64,000 bases of DNA from Gordionus sp. m RMFG-2023 (taxonomy: Eukaryota > Nematomorpha > Gordioida > Chordodea > Parachordodidae), in contig NC_088778.1 of the NCBI RefSeq assembly GCF_954871325.1, positions 32,314,730 through 32,378,729 on the forward strand, in the 5' to 3' direction. This document shows, one piece after another, positions 42,815 to 55,279 of this stretch. Under the pieces are notes generated by a model that did not search any database, had not been told where the DNA came from, and saw nothing but the letters and a program-made list of their open reading frames with translations. The position numbers and the translations under genes are program-made. How positions within the stretch are numbered: the stretch's first letter is position 1; each line of letters opens with the position of its first letter.

Positions 42815-43262
42815 AAACCCGATTTGGGTCGATTTTTAAAAATAGTTTAATTAGGATTATAACCAAAATAAGACTCAAAATTTTGCTTATAGATGGTAGA
42901 TGTTAGACCCTCTACTTGCCAAATCTTGACGCTTATATAATATTTGGCTAAAATCTGGATCGGGCTGTTTAACAAAGTTAGGTATATTATTGATACTTAA
43001 AGTGGTTTGATATGATTTTAATGTCATCTCCAGACTACTATTATTTATTGTTATGTATTGAGGGATGTAGGTACTGATAGGTTTGTTTAACTATTTGTGG
43101 ATTGTATGTTTGCTGAGTGTGATAATTTTTGGGAATTTTTTGATATCATGGCCAATGATTTCTCTAATTCCTCATATTTCGCTATTTGTCTGTACTAATA
43201 AAATGACATAGGAATTATGGACAGTGGCTCTTTTCAAGGTTATAGATTTTATACTCATTATT
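42815..43262. repeat. MITE copy M6 plus flanking dispersed repeat, second copy at 59815-60250
   Basis: 42815-42985 is palindromic MITE M6 (CCCGATTTGGGTC at left, CGGGCTGTTTAACAAAGTTA at right). The following 42986-43262 matches 59994-60250 in the same orientation (ACTATTATTTATTGTTATG, TTTTTTGATATCAT, TCTCTAATTCCTCA[TG]ATTTCGCTAT). The same MITE therefore sits in the same place in two copies of a larger repeat. Confidence 0.75.
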
Positions 43263-43275
43263 ATTTATCTTAGTA

Positions 43276-43590
43276 ATGGATGTGGTGGCTAGAGAAATGC
43301 GTGAAGGACTTCCCTGGGAACTATTATATGCAGAAGCAGTGAGGAAGAATTATGAAATAAAATTAGTAGATGGAAGATGGCTGTGGAAGCAAAAGATATA
43401 AAATTGAATGCCACATAGACAAAGGTGATGATTAGTTGGTAATCTGAAGATGGAAGAATCCGGCAACTAACCTGGTGTTGTATATGCGAAGAGAGTTGCC
43501 AGAAATTTGATTCAATGCACCAGATGCCACAGATTGATTTATAAAAGATATAACGGGAAAAAAGGAAGTTTGATGCTAGCAAAAATGACC
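43276..43590 (+). mobile_element. LINE fragment, C-terminal RT and cysteine finger
   Basis: Starts MDVVAREMREGLPWELLYAE, the well-known end of an RT palm block (GLPWELLYADD in intact LINEs), then a 42-residue open frame ending at TAA. The downstream frame carries VYAKRVARNLIQCTRCHRLI, matching the C-terminal CxxC finger of the same LINE group. The catalytic aspartates after LLYA are not preserved. A 5'-truncated, decayed copy; clade uncertain (CR1/jockey-like). Confidence 0.75.
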
Positions 43591-43758
43591 TTTATTTCAA
43601 TAACCATATCGATATCCTAACAAATCTTTATTACTTTTATAATAAAATGTTTAAAAAAATAATCAACAAAGACAAATAAAAGTCCATCTTTTTATTAAAG
43701 AAAATATACTGAAAAACATCCATAAATGTCAATTACAAATCGACAGATACAACAGTAG

Positions 43759-43794
43759 TCATGATCAAAATGACAGAGAGTTCTTACATATACT
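43759..43794 (+). CDS. Candidate exon, 36 nt, MIKMTESSYIY
   Basis: Acceptor ACAGTAG, donor GTGACT. Reads M-I-K-M-T-E-S-S-Y-I-Y in the family phase. Related blocks at 41483-41519 (one base longer, so out of phase) and 63121-63141. Confidence 0.4.
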
Positions 43795-44129
43795 GTGACT
43801 TTTAATCTTTATTTTTTAAGAAAAGGAATTTGGCCAGGGTCGTGATTTGTCATATTTTTTTGAATAGAAGATTGTTTTGTCGCCTATATAGCATCAACTA
43901 AACAACTTAAAAATAAAGTAGCTATTTAGATTTACTTGTAAAAGGATCTTTGTAACATTTTCTAAACCAAAATACCTATTTTACAGACTTTAAAACGTTA
44001 AACGAAAGCCTTAAGTTCAAAATTTGTTTAGACTGGGGATAAAAGATGAACCCAAAGCTCCATCCTAAATGTTAGAAATAATGAAAAATTTAACGATAAC
44101 AAAAAAATAATATTCGAAGTCGGCCTAAA

Positions 44130-44190
44130 TTAGGATGATTTTATCATTTTGGGGCCTCACCACATTTTTAAGGAGGTGAGGTCCATTTCC
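44130..44190. repeat. Short palindromic block
   Basis: GGGGCCTCACC at 44152-44162 and GGTGAGGTCC at 44175-44184 pair across about 12 nt in a GC-richer patch. Probably a degenerate MITE core. Confidence 0.4.
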
Positions 44191-44624
44191 GGAATTAAAA
44201 TTGGTCCGGTTGAAACAATATGACAGGTCACCCCCACATGTCATTAGACATGACATACTATAAAGAATTTAAAGAGCGTTTCCGAGATAAAACCAAGGTT
44301 TTAAGTGATTTATATTTTTATAATTCTAGTAATATTTATATCTCAATCATCATTATTTTTTTTTAATATCCATTTTAGAGGTCAAGACTAAAATATCAAA
44401 AAAAAATTTTTTTTATTTCTTGTAAATTATTTCTCAAGGTGATTTCTCTCATATTAAAAAAGTAAATTTTATAAAAATATAAATAGTAAAATTTATTAAA
44501 TTATTATTTTTAATATTATATAGTAAAGGTAGAGGACATTGAAACGTAATAATTATTAATTTTAAATATAAAAATATATTACTTCAAAATATAAGCACAC
44601 TTTTTTCGATATCGATTTTATTAA

Positions 44625-44654
44625 ATGTTACAAATTAATTCTATGTTCCTTATG
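44625..44654 (+). CDS. V2 exon 1, MLQINSMFLM
   Basis: ATG start, ten codons, donor GTGAGT. Leads in phase 0 into the hydrophobic exon at 44720. A second in-frame ATG (MFLM) is an alternative start. Confidence 0.6.
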
Positions 44655-44719
44655 GTGAGTATCCAATTTATATATTGTCTAGTAATTAATTAAAACACTT
44701 ATTAATTCAAAAAAAACAG

Positions 44720-44777
44720 ATATTCCTTGTTTTAACTTTGGTTTTTTCATCGATAACACAAGGCCGAATACCTGAAG
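44720..44777 (+). CDS. V2 exon 2, signal-peptide core
   Basis: Acceptor AAAAACAG, donor GTTATG. Reads IFLVLTLVFSSITQGRIPE plus one base. With exon 1 this gives a typical secretory signal peptide with cleavage likely after TQG. Homologous to V1 37022-37077 (one codon shorter there). Confidence 0.72.
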
Positions 44778-45365
44778 GTTATGTCTATATAAATTTAATT
44801 AATTTATAATAAGTGTTTATAATCTCACATCTCTAAGATACCCCCCAATAATCTACCTATATTTGCTCTTACATTTCATAAGCCCTCATCTATTTTTGAT
44901 GTAACTCTCTAGTATTAATTAGGATAAAAATTACCTAGTCAGGCCTACGTTCATTGCCAGCTTTAATATTTGAAAAAATATTGGGCAAGACACAAATGTA
45001 GAAAATATTATTACATTTATTTAGATATAGAATTAGTATACCTCCTTCATTTTGATGAAGAAAAGTATTTTGTAATTAGTAAAGAAATCATGGAAAAACT
45101 ATTTTTACTAAATTTTAATTAACTTAGTCAAAAAAAATATCTCTAAATTGTATTAATCAAATAAATTTAAGACAGGGTACAGGAGTTGACTATTACAAAA
45201 AAAGAGTTAATTTTGCACGATTTGTATTTATAGTTTACAAGTTACAACACATAAAAGTAATTAAATTTAATATAATCAATGAAGACAAAAAAGTGCGATA
45301 TCTTTATCTACAATTTTTTTTCAATATTATAAACAGAAAATTCATATAATATATTATTTTCGTAG

Positions 45366-45413
45366 AAGATTTAGAAGTTCAATCCAACTATCATCGAGAA
45401 ACAACTAAATCTA
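45366..45413 (+). CDS. V2 exon, 48 nt, DLEVQSNYHRETTKS
   Basis: Acceptor TTTTCGTAG, donor GTAAAA. Reads D-L-E-V-Q-S-N-Y-H-R-E-T-T-K-S in the family phase, joining in frame to the signal exon. No V1 counterpart was found in 37078-37924. Confidence 0.6.
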
Positions 45414-45686
45414 GTAAAAAAATAAATATTGATTATATATTTGTATTTTCCATAAATTAGATTGATTATATTTTACGATCATTATTATACAAAATTCATG
45501 AGAATATTTATATATATTTTTTTTAAATGCCATTGCCATACATCCCGCGTTTAAAGTAATAGAGAAAAAAATATATATACTTTCTTTATTTCTTTATAAA
45601 TATATAATAATTACATCTCACGTCATTAAACTCGTAAGATTTGAAATTAACATTCATTTTTTAACAGAGTTTATCTGTAATTTGAG

Positions 45687-45836
45687 TTAGAAGCTCATAA
45701 TCCAGGAGTGTTACAAGTGTCAATTTCTTTTTTCTTACTTAAACGATTATTCATATTTTATAAGTGTATAAATAATTTGATTAATACATAAATAATTAGA
45801 TTTGGATCATGTTAGAAGTAATTATCTATTTCAAAG
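45687..45836 (+). other. V2 blocks paralogous to V1 exons (45687-45716 and 45816-45836)
   Basis: The first block has a stop in the V1 frame; the other frame reads EAHNPGVLQV in V2 and EAHIPGVLQV in V1. The second reads V-I-I-Y-F-K but has a GC donor. V2 may be decaying or may use other splice sites. Confidence 0.4.
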
Positions 45837-47153
45837 GCGCACTCAATTTTTTAATAATATTGGTAAATAGACCTATCAACGGATCAAGGCTTAATGGATA
45901 TTCAGCATATTGGGGAGATTTTTGACCACGAAATTTATATTATTTATTTTATGATGATATTTCAAATAATAAAAAATGTCTGATATTTTGATAATATTTT
46001 TTTTCAATCTTCGATAAAAAATTAAATTTTATTATCTAAATCAATTCTATATAATATAATATTAATATATATATGTAACGTCTAATATATTTTTTTTCCG
46101 TCAATTTTTTAGATTAAAAAATAATAATATCAATATTAAAACATAATTAACTTACCCTATATATTTTAGAAAATTTGCCATTAATTTTTGAGGCATTTAT
46201 AATTTATAAAAAAATTCTATCAAAAACGAATATAAATAATCATTCAAAAGTTCATGGCAAAATTTCAAAAAAAAATTACACAATGACTAAAGAAAATGAA
46301 TATAAAAATCTATTCTTGACTTAATAAGTGCATTTACATAAAGTGGCCTAGAGATAGAAAGGACTTGTGGAGTTGAAACCCCCACCTTGGAAATTATGAT
46401 TAAATATTTTATAGTAAATCAGGTACTAATTTTATTTTAATTTCTTCTAATTTAATAAAACATTCACTTTTAATCTTCTAATCCTAAAAAATTATCTCAG
46501 AAATTTATTAGTTTCTATTATAAAAAGCGTGTAAAAAGCTTTTACTTTAGGATTAATAGTAGGAAGAAACACATCTTTTATAAAATTAGAGAATAGTCAG
46601 TTAGATAATGTTAGGTCAGTTAAGTGTTACAGTTGTGGAAAATATGGACACATTTCGAGGCAATGTGAATTAACCGAATCTCAATTGCGCGAGATGTGGA
46701 CGTAAGGGCCACATAGTTACCAATTGTGTTTATTTGGCAATAATTTAATATGTTTAAAATGTGGTCAAAGTGGACATGCTCAAGAAGAGTGTAATAAATG
46801 ACTATATAAAGATGAGAATAATGTTATAGGTTATTAGGAATAAATGATTTAAAATATATGAATAAATATAATTTTGATGATAAATTTTTTTTTTAAATTG
46901 AAATAGAAGACGTACGTAAAATTGAGTTAAAAAATAAGAAAAAGTAAATGCCTTAGGATTAAGATAAAAATAGGTGAAATTGAAGTATGCTTTTTATTGG
47001 ATACAGCAGCCCAGATTAGTTTAATGAGTGTAAAAGAATTTAATAAATGTTTATCAAAAAAAAGATTCATTGCAAAGAGAATAAAAGTTAGACAATTAGA
47101 TGGTAGCATGGTTAAATTCTAGGTTTTTATGTGATAAAATTGATTGTTAGATA

Positions 47154-49369
47154 CAGGGTTTCGAACCGAACCGAACCGAACCGCCAAACCGGAATGAACC
47201 GTTATAATTTTCTGAACCGTAACCGTAACCGAACCGTTATAAAGAAACTATAAAAAGAGCGAACCGAACTGTTATAAATATTTTAAACCGGTTTAAACCG
47301 GTTCAAAACGGTTTTAAAATATAATTAAATTTAAACATTATTAACCTAAATTTTCCGCTTCTGCACTGAGTTAATCACAGTTCATGGGAGACCAATAAAA
47401 TCAATTGATGACAAAGCATTTAGAAATATTATAGATCCGATAATTGTAGGATTGGGTGGTAATTTAACCATCAATTCTGAAAATATACGCAATAATATTA
47501 AAAAAATGGCATTTGATTTTTCGCAAAATTTAAAAAAAGAAATATACCAAAAACTTATATCGTTAAAATTAGATATTGCAACTCGATATGATAGGTCCAT
47601 ACTGGGGATCAATATTCAATTTATAGATAATGGAGAAATAAAATTAAGAACGTTATGCATGAAAGAGATAAAAGAAAGACATACATCAGAATATCTAAAA
47701 AAATTATTTAAGATGTTCTAAACGAACATGAAATAAGAATTGATCAAATTTATACGATAACCACAGACAATGCAGCTAACATAATTAAATTAATCAAGCT
47801 GTTAATACATCATGATGAAGAAGATGATGAAGATGATATATTTAATGATTTTTTAGATAATGATAATTTAAATAACAATGATGATATAATTGTTAATGAA
47901 AATGAAGAACCTTTTTTTAATATTGAAAGTATTAATCTTGTACCTCATACGAGATCCATGTTAATGGGCATTAGATGTGCCTCCCACACATTTCAATTAG
48001 CAATTAATGATTGCATAAAAAATTCAAATGAAATTGTTATTATTAATAAAGCAAGAAACATTTGCAAAAAAATAAGAAATCAGACTACAATGTCTATTTT
48101 GTCCAAATTAAATTTAAAAAAGCCACTAATAGATTGTTGCACAAGATGGAATTCAATCTATTTAATGTTGGAAAGATTATTAGAGTTAAAAAACTTTTGC
48201 CAAGAAATATCGGCCCAAAGTAATGATCGTGAAAAAAGTTTGTCAGAGAATGAATGGAAAATAATTAGTGATATATTAAAAGCTTTATATCCATCTTATA
48301 TTTTGACAAAATATATACAAAGTGAACAAATGACCATGGGCGATTTTTATGCAGCATGGATCAAATGTATCATGCAAACTAGCAAAATAGACACTTCATT
48401 TGCCAAACTTTTAGTTTGTACAATCAAAGCACGAGAGATTAATTTGAAAAATGAAGTTTTTTGCTCAGCTATATATCTCGACCCAAGATATAATGTATTT
48501 TGATCATTTGAAGAAAAAGATATCGCCAAAAAACATCTTTATAAAACTTGGAACTTAATCCAAAATTTAAATAATCAGAATATTGAAAATCTAGATACTA
48601 TTCCTACGTGTTCACATTCGAAAGATAACTTAGATGATGATTTTGAAGATTTATTAATGTCGCATGAAAGCCTTAATAAGAATAGTTCTCAGGGCATAGA
48701 AAATTATAATAAATGTGTAGAAATAGAGTATATAATTCGGTCATTTGATAATATAGAGAGATTAGAAAAAGATGCAAATCTTTTGAATTATTGGGAAAAT
48801 GTAAAGAATAGTATGCCAGAACTTTATAAGTTAGCTATGGTTGTGCTAGCAGTTCCAGCTACGCAGGTATCCGTAGAAAGAGCATTTTCTAGCCTTAAGT
48901 TTATACTCTCTGCGCAAAGAACTAAATTAAATCCTGAAATATTAGGAAATATTTTAGTTATCCGTTCCAATTCTCTTTTTAAAAATAAATAATATAAATT
49001 TCATTATATTTATGTGTTATTTTATTCCTCATTGTATTTGCGCATGTTTGTGTTTATCTTATTTATGAAATAAAAAGAATTGATTTGTCTAATTTATATT
49101 TACTAAGTTTAATAAAAATATCTATTAGATTATCATTCATGGTTAAATTAAATAAGAAATTATAAAAAGATTTTTCTCTAAAATTAATATATACATGGTT
49201 AATGATTAATTTTTTTTTAAAATCTTATAAAAACCGGAACAAACCGTAAACCGAACCGAACCGATATGATTATTTTTTTTAAAAACCGAAATGGAACAAA
49301 ACCTTTATAAAATTTTAAACTAAAAACCGGAACGAACCGAACCGTTATACTAAACGGTTCGAAACCCTG
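47154..49369 (+). mobile_element. hAT transposon, 2216 bp, clean 8-bp target duplication
   Basis: Ends CAGGGTTTCGAACCGAACCG and its mirror (CGGTTCGAAACCCTG). The flanks GTTAGATA (47146-47153) and GTTGGATA (49370-49377) are an 8-bp duplication with one mismatch. Subterminal regions are packed with AACCG words on both sides, likely transposase-binding sites. It sits in the protease region of the Gypsy fossil, so it is younger than that element. Confidence 0.93.
47370..48992 (+). CDS. hAT transposase (nearly complete, two visible breaks)
   Basis: Cut-and-paste transposase of the hAT superfamily. Visible motifs in order: DIATRYDRSILGINIQFID (first Asp region), TTDNAANM near 47760 (second Asp), an acidic Asp/Asn-rich insert near 47810-47920, MGIRCASHTFQLAI (the C...H pair), CCTRWNSIYLML (Trp of the target-binding loop), and the C-terminal dimerisation segment LAVPATQVSVERAFSSLKF then ILGNILVIRSN. 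A stop with frame change follows KLFKMF at 47719-47721, and an in-frame TGA lies at 48501-48503. Otherwise open, so a recently dead copy. The same C-terminus occurs in the copies at 39.1 kb and 29.7 kb. Confidence 0.88.
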
Positions 49370-49629
49370 GTTGGATATAAATAAGAAAATAATGTTATGG
49401 ATTACTACACTAAAAATAGAGCCTATTTTAGGTTGGAATGACATTAAGAATGTAGGTCCTGATTATAATTGGTGGTCCTTATTTGAAACTGTCCACGAAA
49501 AAAACAAAGCAATAAAAATAATACTGAGTTACCTGAATTGTTCTCGATGAACTTAAAAATCGAACTTCAAATTTTTGATCAGATATAGAAATGATATAGA
49601 AGAGAATAAGTTATCCCGTTACTGGTTAA

Positions 49630-49978
49630 CGGTGCATATATGCACCACCTCCTATATACCTTATTTTAACATAGTAGTTTTTATTTTAAAAAATAAAAAA
49701 AAATATTTTTATATAGTTCAGACATTGTACTTCAAAACTGGAAAAGAAAAATATGAAAAATTTTTTATGTCCTTAAGAAACCCTCAAACTTTGCGAATTT
49801 ATGAGGTCTAAAATGCAAAATTTTCTAAGTGATCTCACAAGCATATTATAAAATTATTTCGATGAAAACTAGTGTGTATATATTCTTTATAGATCAATAT
49901 TTATCAATCATTTTTGAATTTTTAAATAATTAAAATTTTAATAGGTAACATAAAGTTGACTGGTGCATATATGCACCG
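49630..49978. mobile_element. piggyBac-type MITE, 349 bp, TTAA on both sides
   Basis: Both ends read CGGTGCATATATGCACCA inward (18 bp, perfect), flanked by TTAA at 49626-49629 and 49979-49982. Each end contains the 16-bp palindrome GGTGCATATATGCACC. It directly adjoins the piggyBac element and shares one TTAA with it. Confidence 0.75.
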
Positions 49979-49982
49979 TTAA

Positions 49983-52188
49983 CCATCTAGCAGTATAAAT
50001 TATTTAAAAAAATTCAAACAAATGAAATTTAACATAATGAATTATAATTTTTTATATTATACTTAAAACCACTACCGTCACTAAGAGTAGGGGGGTGGCT
50101 CGAGCATCCTAAGAATTTTTTAAAAAAAATTTTATACCCAAAAAAAAACCTTTTGAAAATAATTAAAAAAAATTTTTAGCCCCCTGAGATTAAATCGAAT
50201 AATATATTGTTCCTACTATAATTTTTTATCCCGATCAAATTATATGAAATTATTAGGTTCATAAATATTCAAAAGTTTAAAATTATTTTTAGCCTCTTCC
50301 TTGCTGAAGATTTTATTTTATTTATATAAAATATTATGCACCTGTTTTGTCAATTCAATCAAAATTATCAAAATAATAGACGACTAATAAAAAAATCAAG
50401 ATTCTACGAAAACAATTTGTCTAGATATTTAATTTTTAATAAATTTTTTTAATGAAACGATTTCTAACAATTGAACAAGCGCTTGCTCAACTTTTGAAGA
50501 GGAACCCATTGAAGAAAGAGATATGGTTATAATTCCGCCAAACCCCTCTGCAGTTAGTGATGAAGAAGATTTCGATGAAAATGACTTAACAAATGTCGGA
50601 GTTTTGCCTTCAGATACAGCTGGAGAATTGGAGATTCATAATTCAGTTGATGACGACCTTCCAGAACCATATTCTACAAGAAGCTATTCTCGAATTTCTC
50701 ACAATTTAAAATGGAGAAAAACGGATGCAATATATTCTTCAAGCCCTTTTAATGGAGAAAAGGAAGATGTAATAAAACTTGAAAATGATTTACATGGTAA
50801 AAGTCCATCAGGTATATTTTCTTTAATTTTCGACGAAGACTTATATTCCCTAATTGTTGAACAAAGAAATATTTATGCTAAACAAATGAATAGACCTAAC
50901 ATATGCATAACCATCCAAGATATTAAGTGATTTATTGAAATTCTATTATTTACTGGATATCATTCTCTCCCACAAGAAAGAATGTACTGGTCTAATGATA
51001 GCGATATTTCCATTCCAATAATCCGGGATACAATGACCCAATTACAATTTCGAAATTTGAAATATAATATCCATTTGGCAGACAATACTAAAATAGATAA
51101 ACATGATAGATTTTATAAAGTTAGGCCTTACATTAATATATTTTCAACAATTCGGAATTTTCAAATATCATTTATCAATAGATGAACAGATGATACCATA
51201 TCGAGGAAGACATTCTTGCAAAATGTTCATAAAAGGAAAACCAATTAGATTCGGATACAAATCTTGGATATTGACTTCTTCCGACGGTTACGTATTCTTT
51301 GATATATATCAAGGAAAGAGCGAAAATAAATATGAATATAGATTAGGTAAAATGTAATCATAAAATTTTTAAAAGCATTACAAAATCCAAATTATCATAA
51401 AATATATTTTGATAATTTCTTTACCTTATTTAAAATTTTGTCATACTTAAAACAAATTGGATATTTTACAACTGGAACTGTGAGGGACAATAGAATAGAG
51501 CATTGCCCAGTTGAATCTATTAAGATTGTAACAAAAAAAGAAAGAGGATATTAGGTTTATAGGTTCCAAAAATTAAACGAAATGTTTGTAGCGCGTTGGA
51601 ATGATAATTTGGTGGTAACCGTTGTATCGACATGCCACACTATCTCTTTAGTTTCTAATGTTTCAAGGTATTCCAAGAAAATATCTTCTAAAATAAAAAT
51701 TCCTCAGCCAAATATGATAACAGTTTATAACAAACACATGGGTGTAGTTGATCTGTGTGATAATCTCATATCTACATATAGAATAAAAATAAGAGAAAAA
51801 AATGGTGGTGGCCAATATTCACCAAATTTATCGGTGTAGCTTTGGTAAATTCGTAAAAAATTTGGAAATTCGTGAATCAAGAATACAAGAAGAGTTTTCT
51901 TACATTTAGACGAGATTACTAACTACCTCCTTTGAACACCAATAAAAATTGAAAAAAATTTAAGTACAGGGCACGCCAGCCAGTTCGCATTACAGAGTAA
52001 AAACCCAACTGATCCATACGCACTCAAGATATATGTGTCAAACATGTCAAATCGCACTTCATATTAAATGTTTCAAGAATTTTCATTCTTGTTTTTATTA
52101 TAAATTACAAAAAAAGAATAAAGATTTTTGTTGTTTTTTGATCTTATAGTATTATATATAATTTTTATATTTTTTAACCTCTTAATGG
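49983..52188 (+). mobile_element. piggyBac transposon, about 2.2 kb
   Basis: Flanked by TTAA at 49979-49982 and 52189-52192, the signature target. Short ends CCATCTAGCAG and, mirrored, CCATTAAGAGG. Just beyond the right TTAA the sequence CGGTTCAGATATGCACC again resembles the MITE end. Confidence 0.8.
50453..51840 (+). CDS. piggyBac transposase (broken)
   Basis: DDE/D-type transposase that excises at TTAA. The N-terminus MKRFLTIEQALAQL starts at 50453, with a frame change before VIIPPNPSAVSDEEDFDEND (50523). The three catalytic aspartates are all recognisable: IDEQMIPYRGR near 51180, FDNFFTLFKILSYLKQIGY near 51405, and GVVDLCDN near 51750. Breaks: TGA at 50928-50930, a frame change near 51110-51180, stops after LGKM at 51355 and again near 51552. 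The C-terminal cysteine-rich domain is only partly recognisable. Decayed more than the neighbouring hAT. Confidence 0.88.
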
Positions 52189-54619
52189 TTAACGGTTCAG
52201 ATATGCACCAGGCTAGATTTTCTATTTAGGATTATTTTTTTTGGCTGATTGATTTTTTTAGAATATCATATTTGAGCATTAACCAATATAATTTGAAAAA
52301 ATTGAGCATTTTTATCCACTAGAAAAATCTTGACCATTAATGGGTGAGATATAAAATCATAAGATGTAACACCAGTTAAAACTAAGGAACAAGATATTAA
52401 GAATAAAATAGAATCTAATGTTGTTGAGGACAAGTTCAGCAAGGAAATAATAAAAGATATATTGATTAGATACAAAGATGTTTAGAGTTAGGTACTCTAA
52501 AAGATGTTGAAATAGATATAAAGTTATTAGAAAATTATTAGGCTAAATTTTTTGGAGTAAGAAGATTACCGTTTTCTTAGATAGAAGAGATTGATAAGGA
52601 ATTAAATAAATAGTTAAAAGTAGGTATAATACGACCAATAGTGCATAGCGATTGGGCGACACCGTTAGTCCCCGTAAAAAACCAGATAATAACTTGCATA
52701 GATTATAGAATTTCTCTAAATCCTTGGGTTATTGCAGTATGATATCCTTTACTGAGAATAGAAAAACTTTTGGCAAATCTAAAAGGAGCTATTTTTTTCT
52801 CGAAGATAGATTTCTCTAACGCATATTTACAGATTAAGGTTAATGAGAACACAAGTAGAATTTTTACAATAACAACACATAGATGATTATTTGCTTTTTG
52901 TCGTTTACCTTAGTTTGAAAATATCGGCTCCGATATTTCAAAGAACTATGGCGCGTTATTTCAAGGATTAAAGGGAATAATGTATTTTTTGGATGATGAT
53001 TTGATATCTGGTAGAACAGAAGAAGAACACAATACTAGATTAGTTAAACTGTTAAATTTAGTATTAGAAAATGGTTTAAGAGATAATATAGAGAAGAGTG
53101 TTTTTGGAGTAAGAGATAAAGTATTTAGGACATATTATAAAGGGAAATGAAATTACTCCAATTGCAAATTAAGATAATGAATATGAGAGCACCAAATAAT
53201 AAAACTGAAGTACAGGCGTTTTTAGGAGCTACAAATTATTATCATCGGTTTATACAAAATTTTAGAGAAATTGCTACACCGTTGTATTAAAGAAAAATAA
53301 AAGGTTTAAATGGGGAGAAACACAGAAGGAAAGTTTCGATAAATTGAAAATAAAGATGGTAGAGAAACCGATTTTGAATTGTTTTAATGAGAATATAGAT
53401 ATTATAATAGCACTAGATGCATCTATTGAAGGTATAGGAGGAGCTTTATTACAAATGACAGATAATGTTGACAAACCTATTTTATTTTTATCGAGACGGT
53501 TTAGTAGCACTGAAAAAAATTATTCAACTATTGAGAAGGAGGCTCTTGCCGTTAAGTTCGGGTTATATAAATGCAAATATAATCTGATTGGAAGAAAGTT
53601 TGTATTATATACGGATCATAAACCGTTAGTTTATTTATTTAAGAAAGAAAATAAAGAATTAATGATGTCACCCAGACTACAAAGATGGATGTTATAGGTA
53701 GGTAATTTCGATTTGAAATAAGATACAGAGAAGGTAAACTAAATTGTTTATCAAGATTGTTCATAAAAGAAACAGATAAGGAAGAAAGAGAATCCAGAAT
53801 TAATAGTTTAGAAAGATTTTTCGCAGAAGAGGAAGTAAATAATATTATTATAAGATCTTTGAAAGTAGATAATAGAGAGAAATCGATAACTTTAGAACTA
53901 GTAGATAACGTATGTATTAAGAAAGGAAGTTTTAGCAGCAGTACAAGGACACTAAGGTATAGAGAGAATGATAAATAATTCACGAGAATATATTTGGGGC
54001 CCAAAATGAATAGCGAAATAGAAGAAGAGGCTAAGAGCTGTGATAGTTGTAACATGTGGGCTAATCCAGCAAAAAATAAAGAAGATAAATAGCCAGAAAC
54101 GAACATTCCAGGTAAAAGAATACATGTAGATTTTTTAGAATATGAAAAAAGAAAATATCTTATCATGGTAGATGTGGGTTCGAAATGGATAGATTGTCAA
54201 CAGGTTTCAGGTTTAACGACAAAGGTAACTGACGAAAATAATTTGTAGGTAAATGGATCAATGGAAACTTTTGTATCGGATGGAGGCCCAGCGTTTAAAG
54301 GTATGGTTTTTGACAATATTTGTGATAGGTGGAATATTAAACATTTATTGTCGCCACCACATTACCCGAGAAGTATTGGGCAAGCCGAAAGGTAGTTATT
54401 GTTAAAAGCTGGTTAAAGAAAGAAAAATATGGAGAAGGAAAATGGTGGTTATTGTTATTAGCTTACAAAAACTCTAAGACAGCTAATGGAAAGTCACAAG
54501 GGAAGAGTGTAGTAAAATATTAGGAAGAAATGGAGTAGAGGTAGCGATTGAAGGACAAAAGGGAACCTGGACAAGGCACATTAAACAAGTAAGACCTAGA
54601 AGCATAGGGTAATAGATGG

Positions 54620-54915
54620 ATATTAGCTATAATAAGAAGGAATAAATTAATGATAGGCACAATTATGAGAATAATAATTCTGATGGAATGTGATGATAGA
54701 AATAATTATGATAATCATAATTTATAAAGGAATAAATTGATGATAGACACAATTATTAGAATCATAATTTCTGATGGAATGAAATTGATGGTAGACATAA
54801 TTATTAGAATCATAATTTCTGATGGAATGAAATTGATGGTAGACATAATTATGAGAATCATAATTTATAAGGAAATAAAATGATGATAAACATAACTACG
54901 AGAATTAGAATTTTG
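54620..54915. repeat. 48-bp tandem repeat, about six copies, in the Gypsy 3' region
   Basis: The unit contains GATGGTAGACATAATTATTAG and AATCATAATTTCTGATGG (best copies 54760-54870); earlier copies are more degenerate. It lies between the integrase remains and the purine tract. Confidence 0.8.
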
Positions 54916-55279
54916 ATATAATATGGATTATAAAAGGATCATAAAACTTCACTATAATATTGAGAAATATAAATATATATATAGTAATTCTTTTATAGAT
55001 GACATCCTATTTTAGAATAGGAAATAAGATTCTAAAGGTTGAAATCCGGATAGTAGATGGGTCCTTGGAGTCAAGAAGATGGATAGAAGCGGCCCGAATG
55101 GAAGAAATACTGAACAATTTTGGGTAAAGAAAATAGAATATTTGTCTTGTGGAGGAATGCACAAATTAAGATATTGTCCCAGCAGTGGTAACGTCAGATA
55201 ATAACGCAGCATTATCAGTGCGGAAAAATGGGGAGCATACTAAAAACGCTGTAGAAAGTTAATTTTTAAAGGGGGTTAT

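Noticed and set aside
53639-54166. 175-residue minus-strand frame rich in Leu and Ser
   Set aside because: Antisense to the Gypsy RNase H and integrase region.
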